Notes: generated by a model not told the origin, from the letters alone. A stretch of DNA of 64,000 nt from Cerasibacillus terrae (GCF_008039555.1 NZ_VDUW01000007.1:1-64000); one strand, 5' to 3'. Positions 35,901 through 43,987 are shown, counted from the first letter of the stretch. Program-made: numbers and translations.

Positions 35901-37865
35901 GATGAAAACAATGAAGTGGCTGAAAAAGAGGCTGTAGTATTAGAGCAGGATGGGGCATTTACTATATCTCTATCTGATCTTACAACTGGTGACTATACAT
36001 TAATACTAAGTGTTAATGATATTGCGGCAAACGCTGTACAAGAAGAAGTGGAATTGAAAATAAGCAACGAACCAGAAGATCCAGAGGAACCTGAGGAACC
36101 GGAAGTGCCAGAGGAATTCACGATTTTCTTATCTAAATCAACGAAAGAACCAACAGAAGGTCCAGTTACAGTAACAGTTGAAACAGATAGTAAATCAGAA
36201 CTTAAGGAATTAAAGTGGTTAGAAGGCGAAAAATCTGTGGAAGACTTTGCAGAAGCAGGAAGTGATATTGATATAGAAGCTATGTCATTTGATATTTCTG
36301 AAAATGGTGTATACACAGTTTACGCTAAAAATAGTGATGACGTAGAAGCAGTTCAAACGATTGAAATTACCAATATTATAGATTCAGTCCCTGCTGAATT
36401 TACAGTTTCATTATCCAAATCAACGGAAGAACCAACAGAAGGTCCAGTTACAGTAACAGTTGAAACAGATAGTGAACTAGATCTTGTAGAATTGAAATGG
36501 CTGGAAGGTGAAAAAGCTACGGAAGATTTTTCAGGTGCAGGAAATACCATTGACTTAGACACGATGTCATTCGATATTTCCAAAAATGGGATATATACAG
36601 TTTACGCTAAAAACAGTGATGATGTGGAAGCAATTCAAACAGTGGACGTAACTAATATTTTAGATCCTGACCAAGGAGATATTGACTTTTCATTAGAACT
36701 TTCTACAAAAGAGCCAACAGAGGATCCTGTTACCGTAACGGTTCAAACAGATGAAGAACTTGTTGCACTAAAATGGCTAGAAGGTGGAAAGACAATTGAG
36801 GACTTTGCTGAAGGAGGTCATGATATTGACCTAGAAACAAAGTCATTCGAAATTGATGAAAACGGAATGTACACAGTTTATGCGGAAAATAGTGACGGTG
36901 AAAAAGGTGTTATATCCATTACAATTAGAAATATCACTGATTCTGCTCAAGAGGAAATTAATGTAACGTTGACTCCTTCTGTAACTGATGAGACAGAAGG
37001 TCCAGTTGCAATAACAGTTGAAACAGATAGCGAATCAGAACTTGTAGAAATGAAATGGCTAGAAGGAGAAAAGGCTGCTAAAGACTTTTCTAATGCAGGA
37101 AATAATATTGACTTTGATTCCAAGTCATTCAATGTAGCAGAAAATGGCATCTACACAGTTTATGTAAAAAATAGTGATGGTGTTGAAGCGGTACAAACAA
37201 TCGAGGTAACGAATATTGTTGATCCTGTTCAGGAGGAAATAAATGTAACATTGACCCCTTCTACAACAGATAAGACAGAAGATCCAGTTACAGTAACAGT
37301 TGAGACAGACAGTGAATCAGAACTTGTAGAGTTGAAATGGCTGGAAGGAGAAAGATCTACTAAAGACTTCACTGATGCAGGAACTGATATTGATCTTGAT
37401 TCCAAGTCATTCAATGTAGCAGAAAATGGCACCTATACCGTTTATGCAAAAAATAGCGATGGTGTTGAAGCAGTACAAATGATAACCATAAGTAATATTA
37501 CAGAACCAGATCAGGAGCAACCTGGAGATGATGACGAAGAGGAACAACCAGGTGACGAAGACAAAGGCGATGGAGATAAAGAACAACCAGGTGATGAAGA
37601 TAAAGACGATGGAGATAAAGAACAACCAGGTGACGAAAACAAAGACGATGGAAATAAAGGCCAACCAGGTGACGAAAACAAAGATGGAGCAGCTGATGAT
37701 GACCAAGTAGGAAATGATGTTACTGAAAGTACGGATAACGGAGAAAAACTACCAAACACAGCAACTTCAACTTACAATCATCTTGTATTAGGAGCAATAT
37801 TAGTTATGGTCGGTCTTCTTGCAGCATATATTCAATATAGAAAAAAGCAAAAAATGAATATGTAA
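32970..37865 (+). CDS. Giant LPXTG-anchored subtilisin-like serine protease (Vpr-like)
   Basis: A 1631-residue secreted protease. It has a signal peptide (1-31), an Inhibitor_I9-like propeptide, and an S8 domain with Asp218 (AVLDTGIDY), His280 (SHGTHVAGT) and Ser605 (GTSMATPHVAG). A PA domain is inserted at about 430-545, as in Vpr. Beta-sandwich modules follow, then five ~93-residue repeats from about 1048 to 1512 with KWLEGE and YTVYAKNSDGVEA cores. Next is an acidic QPGDED-rich spacer, then the sorting signal LPNTA (1594-1598), a membrane helix and RKKQK. So it is covalently wall-anchored by sortase, which is not in the window. The start is TTG 32970 with GGAGGG upstream. Bacillus Vpr has only about 800 residues. 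Confidence 0.95.
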   Translation: MKKKHFARLISSILVFAMIFSLVNPLFASAETSTDQLTKKLNVDKRISKLKESMKQRERQLANAPMIDSSLEKIKGDKKVDVIVQLTEVPVAFEKGKNIIQGKSLSSAKSTNLKKKVISEQARFEKLLKMEKISFKKGFTYNQAFNGMSLTVKADDIEKLANIKGVVSVHPVEEVHALEVNNDDTMTPNMVDSVPHLDIPALWEKGVEGEGVKVAVLDTGIDYEHPDLKDVYKGGYNFIPHNSDYARDRADDDPYETTPEDKPEHMPEFLPTGQSFYTSHGTHVAGTIAAQGTTEHGIKGIAPKVELYAYRVLGAYGSGATDGIMAAIEKSIEEDMDIINLSLGGGSNSQNAPDAIAINNATIAGITAVVATGNSGPGRGTIGNPATAPLAISVGNSTLPEVTLQSTVAVEAGDYSNESDVNLMAWTYGSNPKDALTGEYDVVAIPGVGNPNDFKDLDVDGKVALISRGEIPFVDKIAAAKEAGAVATIIHNNEGEGPANVSLSTAFDYIPTFDMATSEGEALREALEKADNQTGKVIFSNYKESQTAGDEINDTSSRGPSTPNFDIKPDVSAPGTNIMSTVPAYGKDNPDANYEHAYDRFTGTSMATPHVAGVAALLLSKNPDWTPFDVKVAMSNTAKQLDTNKYDVFAQGPGLVQPLKAANAGALAYALDTTVSGSEEVEHEKGTVTFGRVEANPEKQQTISKQIVVRSMNGQSDNFDVNVDVIKAGTGDMADASVSVDKSSFTLNGTETLDVTLAIPAGEGAPGNELLGYIQITGGKTEMLLPFAAEFSGASTEDPSGLEYFELQDYVISPNADGKFDETELHLGLSQDEDLMSIELWDAANPFGGEFGDGYIGLLALQSLTAGDYILPIDGTYVDWGTEEETDIPEGVYTIDYNSWDLSGGTIENLAYDGPFFVKTSQSDVSFAEIEDEIEGAEYEITGAIDDKFIDFKSTVEDVFGVEYDVNDYLEVGYELKDENNEVAEKEAVVLEQDGAFTISLSDLTTGDYTLILSVNDIAANAVQEEVELKISNEPEDPEEPEEPEVPEEFTIFLSKSTKEPTEGPVTVTVETDSKSELKELKWLEGEKSVEDFAEAGSDIDIEAMSFDISENGVYTVYAKNSDDVEAVQTIEITNIIDSVPAEFTVSLSKSTEEPTEGPVTVTVETDSELDLVELKWLEGEKATEDFSGAGNTIDLDTMSFDISKNGIYTVYAKNSDDVEAIQTVDVTNILDPDQGDIDFSLELSTKEPTEDPVTVTVQTDEELVALKWLEGGKTIEDFAEGGHDIDLETKSFEIDENGMYTVYAENSDGEKGVISITIRNITDSAQEEINVTLTPSVTDETEGPVAITVETDSESELVEMKWLEGEKAAKDFSNAGNNIDFDSKSFNVAENGIYTVYVKNSDGVEAVQTIEVTNIVDPVQEEINVTLTPSTTDKTEDPVTVTVETDSESELVELKWLEGERSTKDFTDAGTDIDLDSKSFNVAENGTYTVYAKNSDGVEAVQMITISNITEPDQEQPGDDDEEEQPGDEDKGDGDKEQPGDEDKDDGDKEQPGDENKDDGNKGQPGDENKDGAADDDQVGNDVTESTDNGEKLPNTATSTYNHLVLGAILVMVGLLAAYIQYRKKQKMNM

Positions 37866-37874
37866 AATATCAAT

Positions 37875-37915
37875 CCTGCCATTATCATTGGAACATGATA
37901 ATGGCAGGTATTTTT
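37875..37915 (+). terminator. Terminator of subtilase gene
   Basis: CCTGCCATTATCAT and ATGATAATGGCAGG form a strong hairpin followed by TATTTTT, just past the subtilase stop. Confidence 0.9.
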
Positions 37916-37938
37916 ATGAAATAATATGGCAAGGGAAA

Positions 37939-37992
37939 TTTATCGCAGGTTAAATGGCTGTAAGACTTCTATCGATTGAAGTTTCACTTTGT
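37939..37992 (+). repeat. Dispersed structured repeat, internally deleted (copy 4)
   Basis: It begins TTTATCGCAGGTTAAATGGC and ends ATTGAAGTTTCACTTTGT, the two ends of the full element, but the central ~110 bp are missing. It lies between the subtilase terminator and the MBL hydrolase gene. Confidence 0.8.
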
Positions 37993-38002
37993 ATTATTTA
38001 CT

Positions 38003-38848
38003 CTAATTTAAATATTTTCCGTATGATGGAATTGCAATCGTATCAAATTCGCGTACCAGTTTTTGTAAATCATTTGTAAGTTCTTCCCCACTCATTGGAA
38101 GCCCATGTCCTGTTACGGCAATCTGAGGGTTCAAAGTTACTAACTTTTTCACGGAATCCCAAGCTAGTTGCCAATCCGTAGTTAAATATCTAGGTGGCCC
38201 ATTAATTTCTTTATGTTGAGTTAAAACTTGAAATAAAGCATCTTGTTTCACGGTGATAAAAGCGTCTCCAACGATTAGAAGCTGATCTTTTTCTCTGAAA
38301 AAAGAAACATGTCCAGGGGAGTGTCCAGGAGTATGAATCCAGTGGAAACCATCCATATATGGAACACTGCCATCAGAGGGTAATGCTTGAACTTTGTTTC
38401 CTAGTTGAATCGGTTCGGTAGGGAATATGGGTGACATTTTTGCAACAAGCCCACCTTCTACACTGGCATCTGGTTCTGGATAGCCTTTTTCTCCTGTCAA
38501 ATAAGGTAACTCTAATTGGTGTGCATAAACAGGAACGTTCCAATATTCCACTAATTCAATAATTGCTCCAACATGATCAAAATGACCATGCGTTAAAATG
38601 ATGGCATTTGGCTTTGCGTTTGCACCAAATCGCTCTTCTATAACAGAAATAATTTTATCTGCAGAATGAGGCATTCCGGCATCAATTAATACAAAGTTAT
38701 TTGTTGCAGGATTACCATACAAATAAATATTAACAATTTGAATGGTATACAGATATAAATCAGATAATACCTCAATTCCAACACCGCTTCCGATGGACGA
38801 TGCTGGAATATATTTGTGATCCTTCCCATAATGCATTTGTTTGTCCAT
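38003..38848 (-). CDS. Metallo-beta-lactamase-fold hydrolase
   Basis: A 281-residue MBL-fold enzyme. The zinc motif THGHFDHVG (about residues 85-93), the later His in TPGHSPGH, Asp in VGDAF and His in TGHGLP give the full dinuclear metal site. The family covers glyoxalase II-like, lactonase and phosphodiesterase activities; the VNIYLYG start and long insert at 125-160 do not single out one. A catalytic metal-dependent hydrolase is certain, the substrate is not. AGGAAGG precedes the ATG. It appears monocistronic. Confidence 0.85.
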   Translation of the reverse strand: MDKQMHYGKDHKYIPASSIGSGVGIEVLSDLYLYTIQIVNIYLYGNPATNNFVLIDAGMPHSADKIISVIEERFGANAKPNAIILTHGHFDHVGAIIELVEYWNVPVYAHQLELPYLTGEKGYPEPDASVEGGLVAKMSPIFPTEPIQLGNKVQALPSDGSVPYMDGFHWIHTPGHSPGHVSFFREKDQLLIVGDAFITVKQDALFQVLTQHKEINGPPRYLTTDWQLAWDSVKKLVTLNPQIAVTGHGLPMSGEELTNDLQKLVREFDTIAIPSYGKYLN

Positions 38849-38989
38849 GTAGCTTATCTTCCTTCCTAATTTTATTTTAACAGTTTTATTTTCTCTACTT
38901 TTGAAAAAAATAATCAGAGCAGTGTATTATATTCTTCACTTGAAATGGGAACAAATGTTCTGTATGATAGAGGAGGGAGGGGAACAAAC

Positions 38990-39211
38990 GTGCATATTCA
39001 GGTTGCTAAATGTATAAAGTATAATAAGGATGCAAATATGTTATATATGTCTGAACAGGGAAAAATCACAAAAAGGAGAATTAGAATTGTTTGTATGAAG
39101 GGTGATTATTTTAAGGCCTATTGCTATTTACGTAAATCCAATCGTTTGTTTAAAACAAACAATATATTAGCTCTTTTACCCATTATGAATAAAGAGAGAG
39201 GGGCTGTATAA
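38990..39211 (+). CDS. Small WYL-like protein paired with YolD-like gene
   Basis: A 73-residue basic protein. Its C-terminal FKAYCYLRKSNRLFKTNNILALLPI resembles the end of a WYL domain, where a Lys/Arg-rich loop leads into a hydrophobic IL strand. It has no HTH. The GTG start at 38990 is chosen because GGAGGGAGGGG lies seven bases upstream; the frame runs 15 codons further. The gene ends two bases before the YolD-like start, so the pair is one operon. Such pairs occur with UV-repair polymerases in Bacillus, but no polymerase is adjacent here. Confidence 0.6.
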   Translation: MHIQVAKCIKYNKDANMLYMSEQGKITKRRIRIVCMKGDYFKAYCYLRKSNRLFKTNNILALLPIMNKERGAV

Positions 39212-39213
39212 AA

Positions 39214-39543
39214 ATGAATAAACATATAAAAGACCGTGGGACAAAAAAATGGACTTCTTTAATGTTGCCAGAGCATGTAGAGCAATTAAAGCAGGTATTT
39301 GCTGAAGAGAAAAGAGAAGCAAAACCTATTTTAGATGAGCAATATAAAATGGATATAAATAGGAAACTACAAGATGCCTTTGTTTTACATGATGAGGTGG
39401 AGATTACGTATTATGCTCATTTTAAAAGAAAAAAAACAGTTGGGAAATTATTATCTGTAGGGCAAGGGTATATTCGTTTGAATAATGATGAACGAACAAA
39501 AATAACTTTTGATAATATATTAGACGTAGAAATATGCTTATAA
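39214..39543 (+). CDS. YolD-like protein
   Basis: A 109-residue protein of the YolD-like family, recognised by RGTKKWTSLMLPEHVEQLK at residues 8-26 and the small barrel-like C-terminal part around KTVGKLLSVGQGYIRLNN. In Bacillus, relatives such as YqjX are linked to SOS-induced Y-family polymerases; a regulatory or accessory role in DNA repair is suggested but unproven. It follows a small WYL-like gene in one operon and is convergent with fabI. Confidence 0.88.
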   Translation: MNKHIKDRGTKKWTSLMLPEHVEQLKQVFAEEKREAKPILDEQYKMDINRKLQDAFVLHDEVEITYYAHFKRKKTVGKLLSVGQGYIRLNNDERTKITFDNILDVEICL

Positions 39544-39563
39544 TTTACGTAAGTATAAAGAAT

Positions 39564-39598
39564 AAAAAAAGAGCAACAAACGAAAAAGTATTGTTGCC
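39564..39598 (-). terminator. Terminator of fabI
   Basis: On the minus strand GGGCAACAA and TTGTTGCTC enclose a loop and are followed by TTTTTTTATT. It can also serve the YolD-like gene from the other side. Confidence 0.75.
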
Positions 39599-39609
39599 CC
39601 ATTAATAGC

Positions 39610-40383
39610 TTATCCAATAATATGGTATCCAGAATCAACATGAAGTACTTCGCCAGTTACCCCACGTGAAAGGTCACTTAAGAAGAAGAGGCTGGCATCA
39701 CCGACTTGATCTTGGTCAACGTTGCGACGAAGTGGTGATTTCTCCTCAATAATGGAGTTGATTTCATTAAATCCAGATACACCTTTTGCAGAAAGGGTAC
39801 GAATCGGTCCTGCTGAAACAGCATTTACACGAATTCCATTCTTCCCAACATCTTCAGCTAAATACCTGACACTTGCTTCAAGGGAAGCTTTTGCAACCCC
39901 CATAACATTGTAGTTCTTTACGGCACGCTCAGAACCTAAATATGTCTGGGTAACGATACTTCCGCCTTCTGTCATTAGTGGCTTGGCTGCTTTAGTAACT
40001 GCTACAAGTGAAAATGCACTTATTTCTTGTGCTAAAAGAAAACCATCTCGTGATGTATCGGAAAAGGCACCTTTTAGATCATCCCGATTAGCAAAAGCAA
40101 CGGAATGAACAACACCATGAATCACACCAATATCGTCTTTTATTTTTTGAAAAGCATTTTGAATACTTTCATCGCTTGCAACATCACAGTTGACCATTTG
40201 TTTTGCTTCAACATTATGCTTTTCTAGTAGCTTTGTTAGCTTTTTATAGGATCGTTCTTGTCTATTGGTGAAGATTAAGTTTGCCCCAGCATTATGCAGA
40301 GATTTCGTAATTCCCCATGCAATACTTCGTTCATTGGCAACACCCATCACAACAATATTTTTTCCTTCTAATAGTTTCGTCAA
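39610..40383 (-). CDS. fabI: Enoyl-ACP reductase FabI
   Basis: A 257-residue NAD(P)H-dependent reductase for the last step of each fatty-acid elongation cycle; target of triclosan. It is a divergent SDR: the glycine motif is GVANERSIAWG, and the active site is Tyr-x6-Lys, read as YNVMGVAK, with an upstream Tyr in TQTYLGS. The SAGPIRTLSAKG loop is a FabI hallmark. It stands alone, with a candidate FapR box about 150 bp upstream, which would place it in the lipid regulon. Confidence 0.96.
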   Translation of the reverse strand: MTKLLEGKNIVVMGVANERSIAWGITKSLHNAGANLIFTNRQERSYKKLTKLLEKHNVEAKQMVNCDVASDESIQNAFQKIKDDIGVIHGVVHSVAFANRDDLKGAFSDTSRDGFLLAQEISAFSLVAVTKAAKPLMTEGGSIVTQTYLGSERAVKNYNVMGVAKASLEASVRYLAEDVGKNGIRVNAVSAGPIRTLSAKGVSGFNEINSIIEEKSPLRRNVDQDQVGDASLFFLSDLSRGVTGEVLHVDSGYHIIG

Positions 40384-40531
40384 TTAAATGACACCCCCAA
40401 AAATAATTTCCTTTATTAATTATAACCTAATATTAGTATCTACAGAAGGAAATATCACTAAAATACTTTTGATTTATAATTAGGGAAGCATTCACACCTT
40501 ATATGGATAGAGGAAAGGGGGAGTTATATAA

Positions 40532-40550
40532 ATTAGGACCTAGTCTCAAA
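40532..40550. promoter_or_regulatory. Candidate FapR operator upstream of fabI
   Basis: ATTAGGACCTAGTCTCAAA resembles the Bacillus FapR box as I recall it (TTAGTACCTAGTCTTAAT-like). It overlaps a possible fabI promoter start (minus strand TTGAGA). FapR represses fatty-acid genes and is released by malonyl-CoA. The remainder of the 349-base gap at 40384-40732 holds the tRNA promoter. Confidence 0.45.
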
Positions 40551-40672
40551 AAGGGATATAACATAGTATTATAGTATAGATAAAAAAATAAGATTGATCC
40601 GGCTGGAAGCTTTGATTTATAGCTATTTTTAGGGATGGATGTATATTTTTATAAAAAAATGTCAAAAAACCC

Positions 40673-40701
40673 TTTACAAATTTTAAAAACCTGTATATAA
40701 T
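40673..40701 (+). promoter_or_regulatory. Promoter of tRNA cluster
   Basis: TTTACA (40673-40678), a 17-base spacer and TATAAT (40696-40701) form a strong sigma-A promoter about 31 bases before tRNA-Glu. Confidence 0.8.
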
Positions 40702-40732
40702 ATAAATCGTTGACTTTTTAAATTATACATAC

Positions 40733-40807
40733 GGCCCGTTGGTCAAGCGGTTAAGACATCGCCCTTTCACGGCGGTATCAGGGGTTCGAATCCCCTACGG
40801 GTCACCA
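40733..40807 (+). tRNA. tRNA-Glu (TTC)
   Basis: Acceptor GGCCCGT pairs with ACGGGTC; the anticodon loop CTTTCAC gives TTC. CCA is encoded. First of a five-gene cluster. Confidence 0.96.
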
Positions 40808-40808
40808 T

Positions 40809-40884
<76 letters not shown>

Positions 40885-40933
40885 TTTAGATTTAAAATGT
40901 ATAAAATAGATGTTATAGTTACAGAATATATAT

Positions 40934-41018
40934 GGAGGGGTAGCGAAGTGGCTAAACGCGGCGGACTGTAAATCCGCTCCCTCTGGGTTCGGGAGTTCGA
41001 ATCTCTCCCCCTCCACCA
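40934..41018 (+). tRNA. tRNA-Tyr (GTA)
   Basis: A class II tRNA of 85 nt with long variable arm. Acceptor GGAGGGG pairs with CCCCTCC; anticodon GTA. CCA is encoded. Confidence 0.96.
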
Positions 41019-41029
41019 TAATATTTCAT

Positions 41030-41102
41030 TGGGCTATAGCCAAGCGGTAAGGCAACGGGTTTTGGTCCCGTCATTCCCTAGGTTCGAATCCTAGTAGCCC
41101 AG
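41030..41102 (+). tRNA. tRNA-Gln (TTG)
   Basis: Acceptor TGGGCTA pairs with TAGCCCA; the anticodon stem CGGG/CCCG encloses TTG. CCA is not encoded. Confidence 0.95.
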
Positions 41103-41135
41103 CTTTTTTTTATTGCAAAAAATAGGTGATGTTAT

Positions 41136-41419
41136 CGAGTAACCCCGATGCAACAATCATCATTGAATAAGCAATAAGAAGCAGGGGTCATCAAGAATAA
41201 GAATCAAATAATAAAAGATTTATTTCATTTTTAATCCGAGCCATTAGCTCAGTTGGTAGAGCAACGAGCAAAGCATCTACCGAATAAGCTACGAGTAACC
41301 CCGATGCATCAATCATCATTGAATAAGCAATAAGAAGCAGGGGTCATCAAGAATAAGAATCAAATAATAAAAGATTTATTTCATTTTTAATCCGAGCCAT
41401 TAGCTCAGTTGGTAGAGCA
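41136..41419 (+). repeat. Tandem duplication of 156-bp unit inside tRNA cluster
   Basis: The block 41136-41263 recurs at 41292-41419 with an offset of 156 bp and almost no change (CAACAATCATC against CATCAATCATC). Each copy runs from CGAGTAACCCCGATG through the D-arm of tRNA-Lys. A 28-bp segment separates them. Confidence 0.93.
41238..41263 (+). pseudogene. Truncated tRNA-Lys 5' half
   Basis: GAGCCATTAGCTCAGTTGGT and the next bases equal the first 26 bases of the intact tRNA-Lys at 41394, then the sequence departs before the anticodon. It is a by-product of the local duplication and cannot form a tRNA. Confidence 0.9.
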
Positions 41420-41466
41420 CCTGACTTTTAATCAGGGGGTCACAGGTTCGAATCCTGTATGGCTCA
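41394..41466 (+). tRNA. tRNA-Lys (TTT)
   Basis: Acceptor GAGCCAT pairs with ATGGCTC; the anticodon stem CTGA/TCAG encloses CTTTTAA with anticodon TTT. CCA is not encoded. Confidence 0.95.
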
Positions 41467-41491
41467 TCGTTAATTTTAATATGTTTTGAAC

Positions 41492-41522
41492 AATAAACAA
41501 GGTGTAAAACCTTGTTTATTTG
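41492..41522 (+). terminator. Terminator of tRNA cluster
   Basis: AATAAACAAGGT and ACCTTGTTTATTT form a hairpin 26 bases past tRNA-Lys, ending in a short T-rich tail. Confidence 0.8.
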
Positions 41523-41738
41523 CATTTTATGGTGTTTTTTTGCATAATTGAAGAGTGATTATAACTTTAGAATTAAAATGCGTGGTCTCTACTGCGTAAA
41601 ACTCCTTTTTGTATTATAATTTAAAGTAGTATACAAAATCTAAAATAGAAATATATTTATAAGGAAATAATAAAGCCAAGATGCTCGAACTGCAAGGATT
41701 CGATAGGAATGATAAACACAAAAAAAGGATGAGTAGAT

Positions 41739-43028
41739 ATGAAATCTTCCAGAATTCCCGGTTTTTATAATAAAACCATCCAAGAACGGAGGGAGATTTT
41801 ACGAAATCTGAATAGTTTTAATGAAGAGGAAATAATAGCTCTTGATTCCAATCAGTCTTTACCAGTAGAACTGGCTGATAAAATGATTGAGAATGTTGTT
41901 GGAACATACCCTTTACCATTGGGTCTTGGTTTGAATTTTTTGATCAATGGAAAAGACTATGTGATTCCTATGGCCATTGAAGAACCTTCTGTCGTTGCAT
42001 CAGCAAGCTTTATGGCAAAGATTATTCGCGATGCAGGTGGATTTAAAACAGAATCAACAGGCAGAACGATGATTGGTCAAATTCAAGTAGTTGGTTGTGC
42101 AGACTTCCAACTTGCAAAAGAAACATTACTAAATCATAAAGAAGCATTAATAGAAGCTTGTAATATCTCCTATCCAAGTATCGTCAAACGTGGTGGCGGT
42201 GCAAAAGATATGGATATCCGTATATTAAATGAAACATCTGAATCTAAATATGAACAAATGCTTGTTTTGCATATGTATATTGATACGTGTGATGCAATGG
42301 GAGCAAATATTATTAATACAATGGTGGAGTCAATAGCTCCAACTGTAGAAGAGTTAGCAAATGGAAAAGTTTATTTGCGAATTCTGTCAAATTACGCGGA
42401 TCGAAGTGTGGCCAAAGCAACTTGTGTGATACCGCCTCATTTATTGGTCGGTGATGGATATTCTGGTGAAGAAGTGCGGGATGGTATTGTACATGCTTAT
42501 GAATTTGCAGCATCTGATCCATACCGTGCGGTCACGCATAATAAAGGAATTATGAATGGAATAGATCCAGTTGTTATTGCAACAGGGAATGACTGGCGTG
42601 CAGTTGAAGCTGGTGCACATGCCTATGCAGCACGATCCGGAGTATATACATCAATGACAACCTGGTTCATTGATGAAGTAGGAAATTTAGTTGGTGAATT
42701 AGAACTTCCAATGTCAATTGGTACGGTGGGAGGAGCGACACGCGTACATCCAATGGCAAAACTTTCTCTAGAGATTCTTGGTACAGAATCAGCAGAAGAG
42801 TTAGCACAAATTATTGTGGCAGTTGGTTTGGCGCAAAACCTTGGAGCATTAAAAGCGCTCGTCACTGATGGTATTCAAAAGGGACATATGGCATTACACT
42901 CACGCTCTGTTGCGGTTGCAGCAGGGGCTACTGGGGAGATGATTGACATGATTGCAGAACAATTAGTTGAAGAAAGAGAAATCCGTGTTGGTAGAGCAAA
43001 AGAACTGGTGGAACAGTATACAAAATGA
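41739..43028 (+). CDS. mvaA: HMG-CoA reductase, class II
   Basis: A 429-residue enzyme that reduces HMG-CoA to mevalonate. The N-terminal ENVVGTYPLPLGLGLNFLIN and IPMAIEEPSVVASAS match the class II (bacterial) form, and the catalytic Glu lies in the EEPS motif. The NAD(P) domain has DACDAMGANIIN-like DTCDAMGANIIN; HNKGIMNGIDPV holds the catalytic Lys and Asp, and HMALHSRSV the catalytic His near the C-terminus. It is first of a four-gene mevalonate operon and overlaps the next gene by 4 bp. The pathway is standard in staphylococci and lactic acid bacteria but not in most Bacillaceae. Confidence 0.96.
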   Translation: MKSSRIPGFYNKTIQERREILRNLNSFNEEEIIALDSNQSLPVELADKMIENVVGTYPLPLGLGLNFLINGKDYVIPMAIEEPSVVASASFMAKIIRDAGGFKTESTGRTMIGQIQVVGCADFQLAKETLLNHKEALIEACNISYPSIVKRGGGAKDMDIRILNETSESKYEQMLVLHMYIDTCDAMGANIINTMVESIAPTVEELANGKVYLRILSNYADRSVAKATCVIPPHLLVGDGYSGEEVRDGIVHAYEFAASDPYRAVTHNKGIMNGIDPVVIATGNDWRAVEAGAHAYAARSGVYTSMTTWFIDEVGNLVGELELPMSIGTVGGATRVHPMAKLSLEILGTESAEELAQIIVAVGLAQNLGALKALVTDGIQKGHMALHSRSVAVAAGATGEMIDMIAEQLVEEREIRVGRAKELVEQYTK

Positions 43029-43987
43029 GTGCAGAAAGAGTAGCAGCTACGGAGCGATTAGCAATAGGGTTGGCTCATAGTAAACTTATTTTGATAGGGG
43101 AACATGCAGTTGTACACGGACAACCTGCAATCGCGCTTCCCTTTCCATTAATTGGAGTCGAATCAGTTATCGAATATGTACCAGGTGCCTGCCAAATGGA
43201 CAGTACCTTTTATCATGGTCCATTACATTCTGCGCCAAACTCACTAAAAGGAATCGTAAAAAGTATTCAGGCTACATTATTACATCTGAATCTACCAGAG
43301 AGAGATTTATTAATTCAAATTAAATCTTCTATTCCACCAGGAAAAGGGCTCGGTTCTAGTGCATCTGTAGCTATCGCTGTTGTTAAATCACTATTTGCTT
43401 ATGCAGACCAGCCTTATTCGAAAGAGGAATTGCTTTATTTAGCAAATATTGCCGAAAAACATAATCACGGGGCACCTAGTGGAATTGATACATTAACAAT
43501 TACTTCAGAATGTCCTGTTTGGTTTGAAAAGGAAAATCCTGTAGATTATATTAAACTTAATGATGATTTCCATTTTATTGTCGCAGACTCAGGAAATATT
43601 GGTGACACACGCACAGCTGTAGAATCTGTAACCAACCTATTAAAGGCAGCGCCAAAGATGATTCAAAGTAAAATCGAACGCTTGGGAGAATTGACGTATC
43701 AAGCGAAAGATGCACTAGAAAAAGCTGGCAAGCAATTCTTAGGTCAGTTATTAAATGAAGCACAGAAAGAGCTGGAAGCTTTAGGGGTAAGTGATGAAGC
43801 ATTAAATAAATTAATTAATTTTGCTCGTCAAGAAGGAGCGTTAGGGGCAAAATTAACAGGTGCAGGTTATGGTGGTTGTATCATAGCTTTAGCACAAAAT
43901 GAAGTACACTCCAGACAACTTGCTGAAAAGCTAAAAAAATTTGGTGCAGATGCAGTATGGCCTTTTGTATTAAAGAAAAAAGATTAA
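43025..43987 (+). CDS. mvaK1: Mevalonate kinase
   Basis: A 320-residue GHMP kinase that phosphorylates mevalonate. Motif 1 is KLILIGEHAVVHGQPAI, motif 2 is PPGKGLGSSASVAIAV, with the ATP-binding loop, and motif 3 is GAKLTGAGYGGCII. The catalytic Asp is in the HGAPSGIDT motif. The ATG overlaps the mvaA stop (ATGA), so translation is coupled. A hairpin follows before mvaD, which may lower expression of the distal half of the operon. Confidence 0.95.
   Translation: MSAERVAATERLAIGLAHSKLILIGEHAVVHGQPAIALPFPLIGVESVIEYVPGACQMDSTFYHGPLHSAPNSLKGIVKSIQATLLHLNLPERDLLIQIKSSIPPGKGLGSSASVAIAVVKSLFAYADQPYSKEELLYLANIAEKHNHGAPSGIDTLTITSECPVWFEKENPVDYIKLNDDFHFIVADSGNIGDTRTAVESVTNLLKAAPKMIQSKIERLGELTYQAKDALEKAGKQFLGQLLNEAQKELEALGVSDEALNKLINFARQEGALGAKLTGAGYGGCIIALAQNEVHSRQLAEKLKKFGADAVWPFVLKKKD

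Noticed and set aside
37511-37759. Serine- and valine-rich frames antisense to the acidic repeat region of the subtilase
   Set aside because: They are shadows produced by the repetitive GA-rich coding sequence.
41238-41300. An extra complete tRNA in the cluster
   Set aside because: Only the acceptor 5' strand and D-arm are present; no anticodon or T arm follows.
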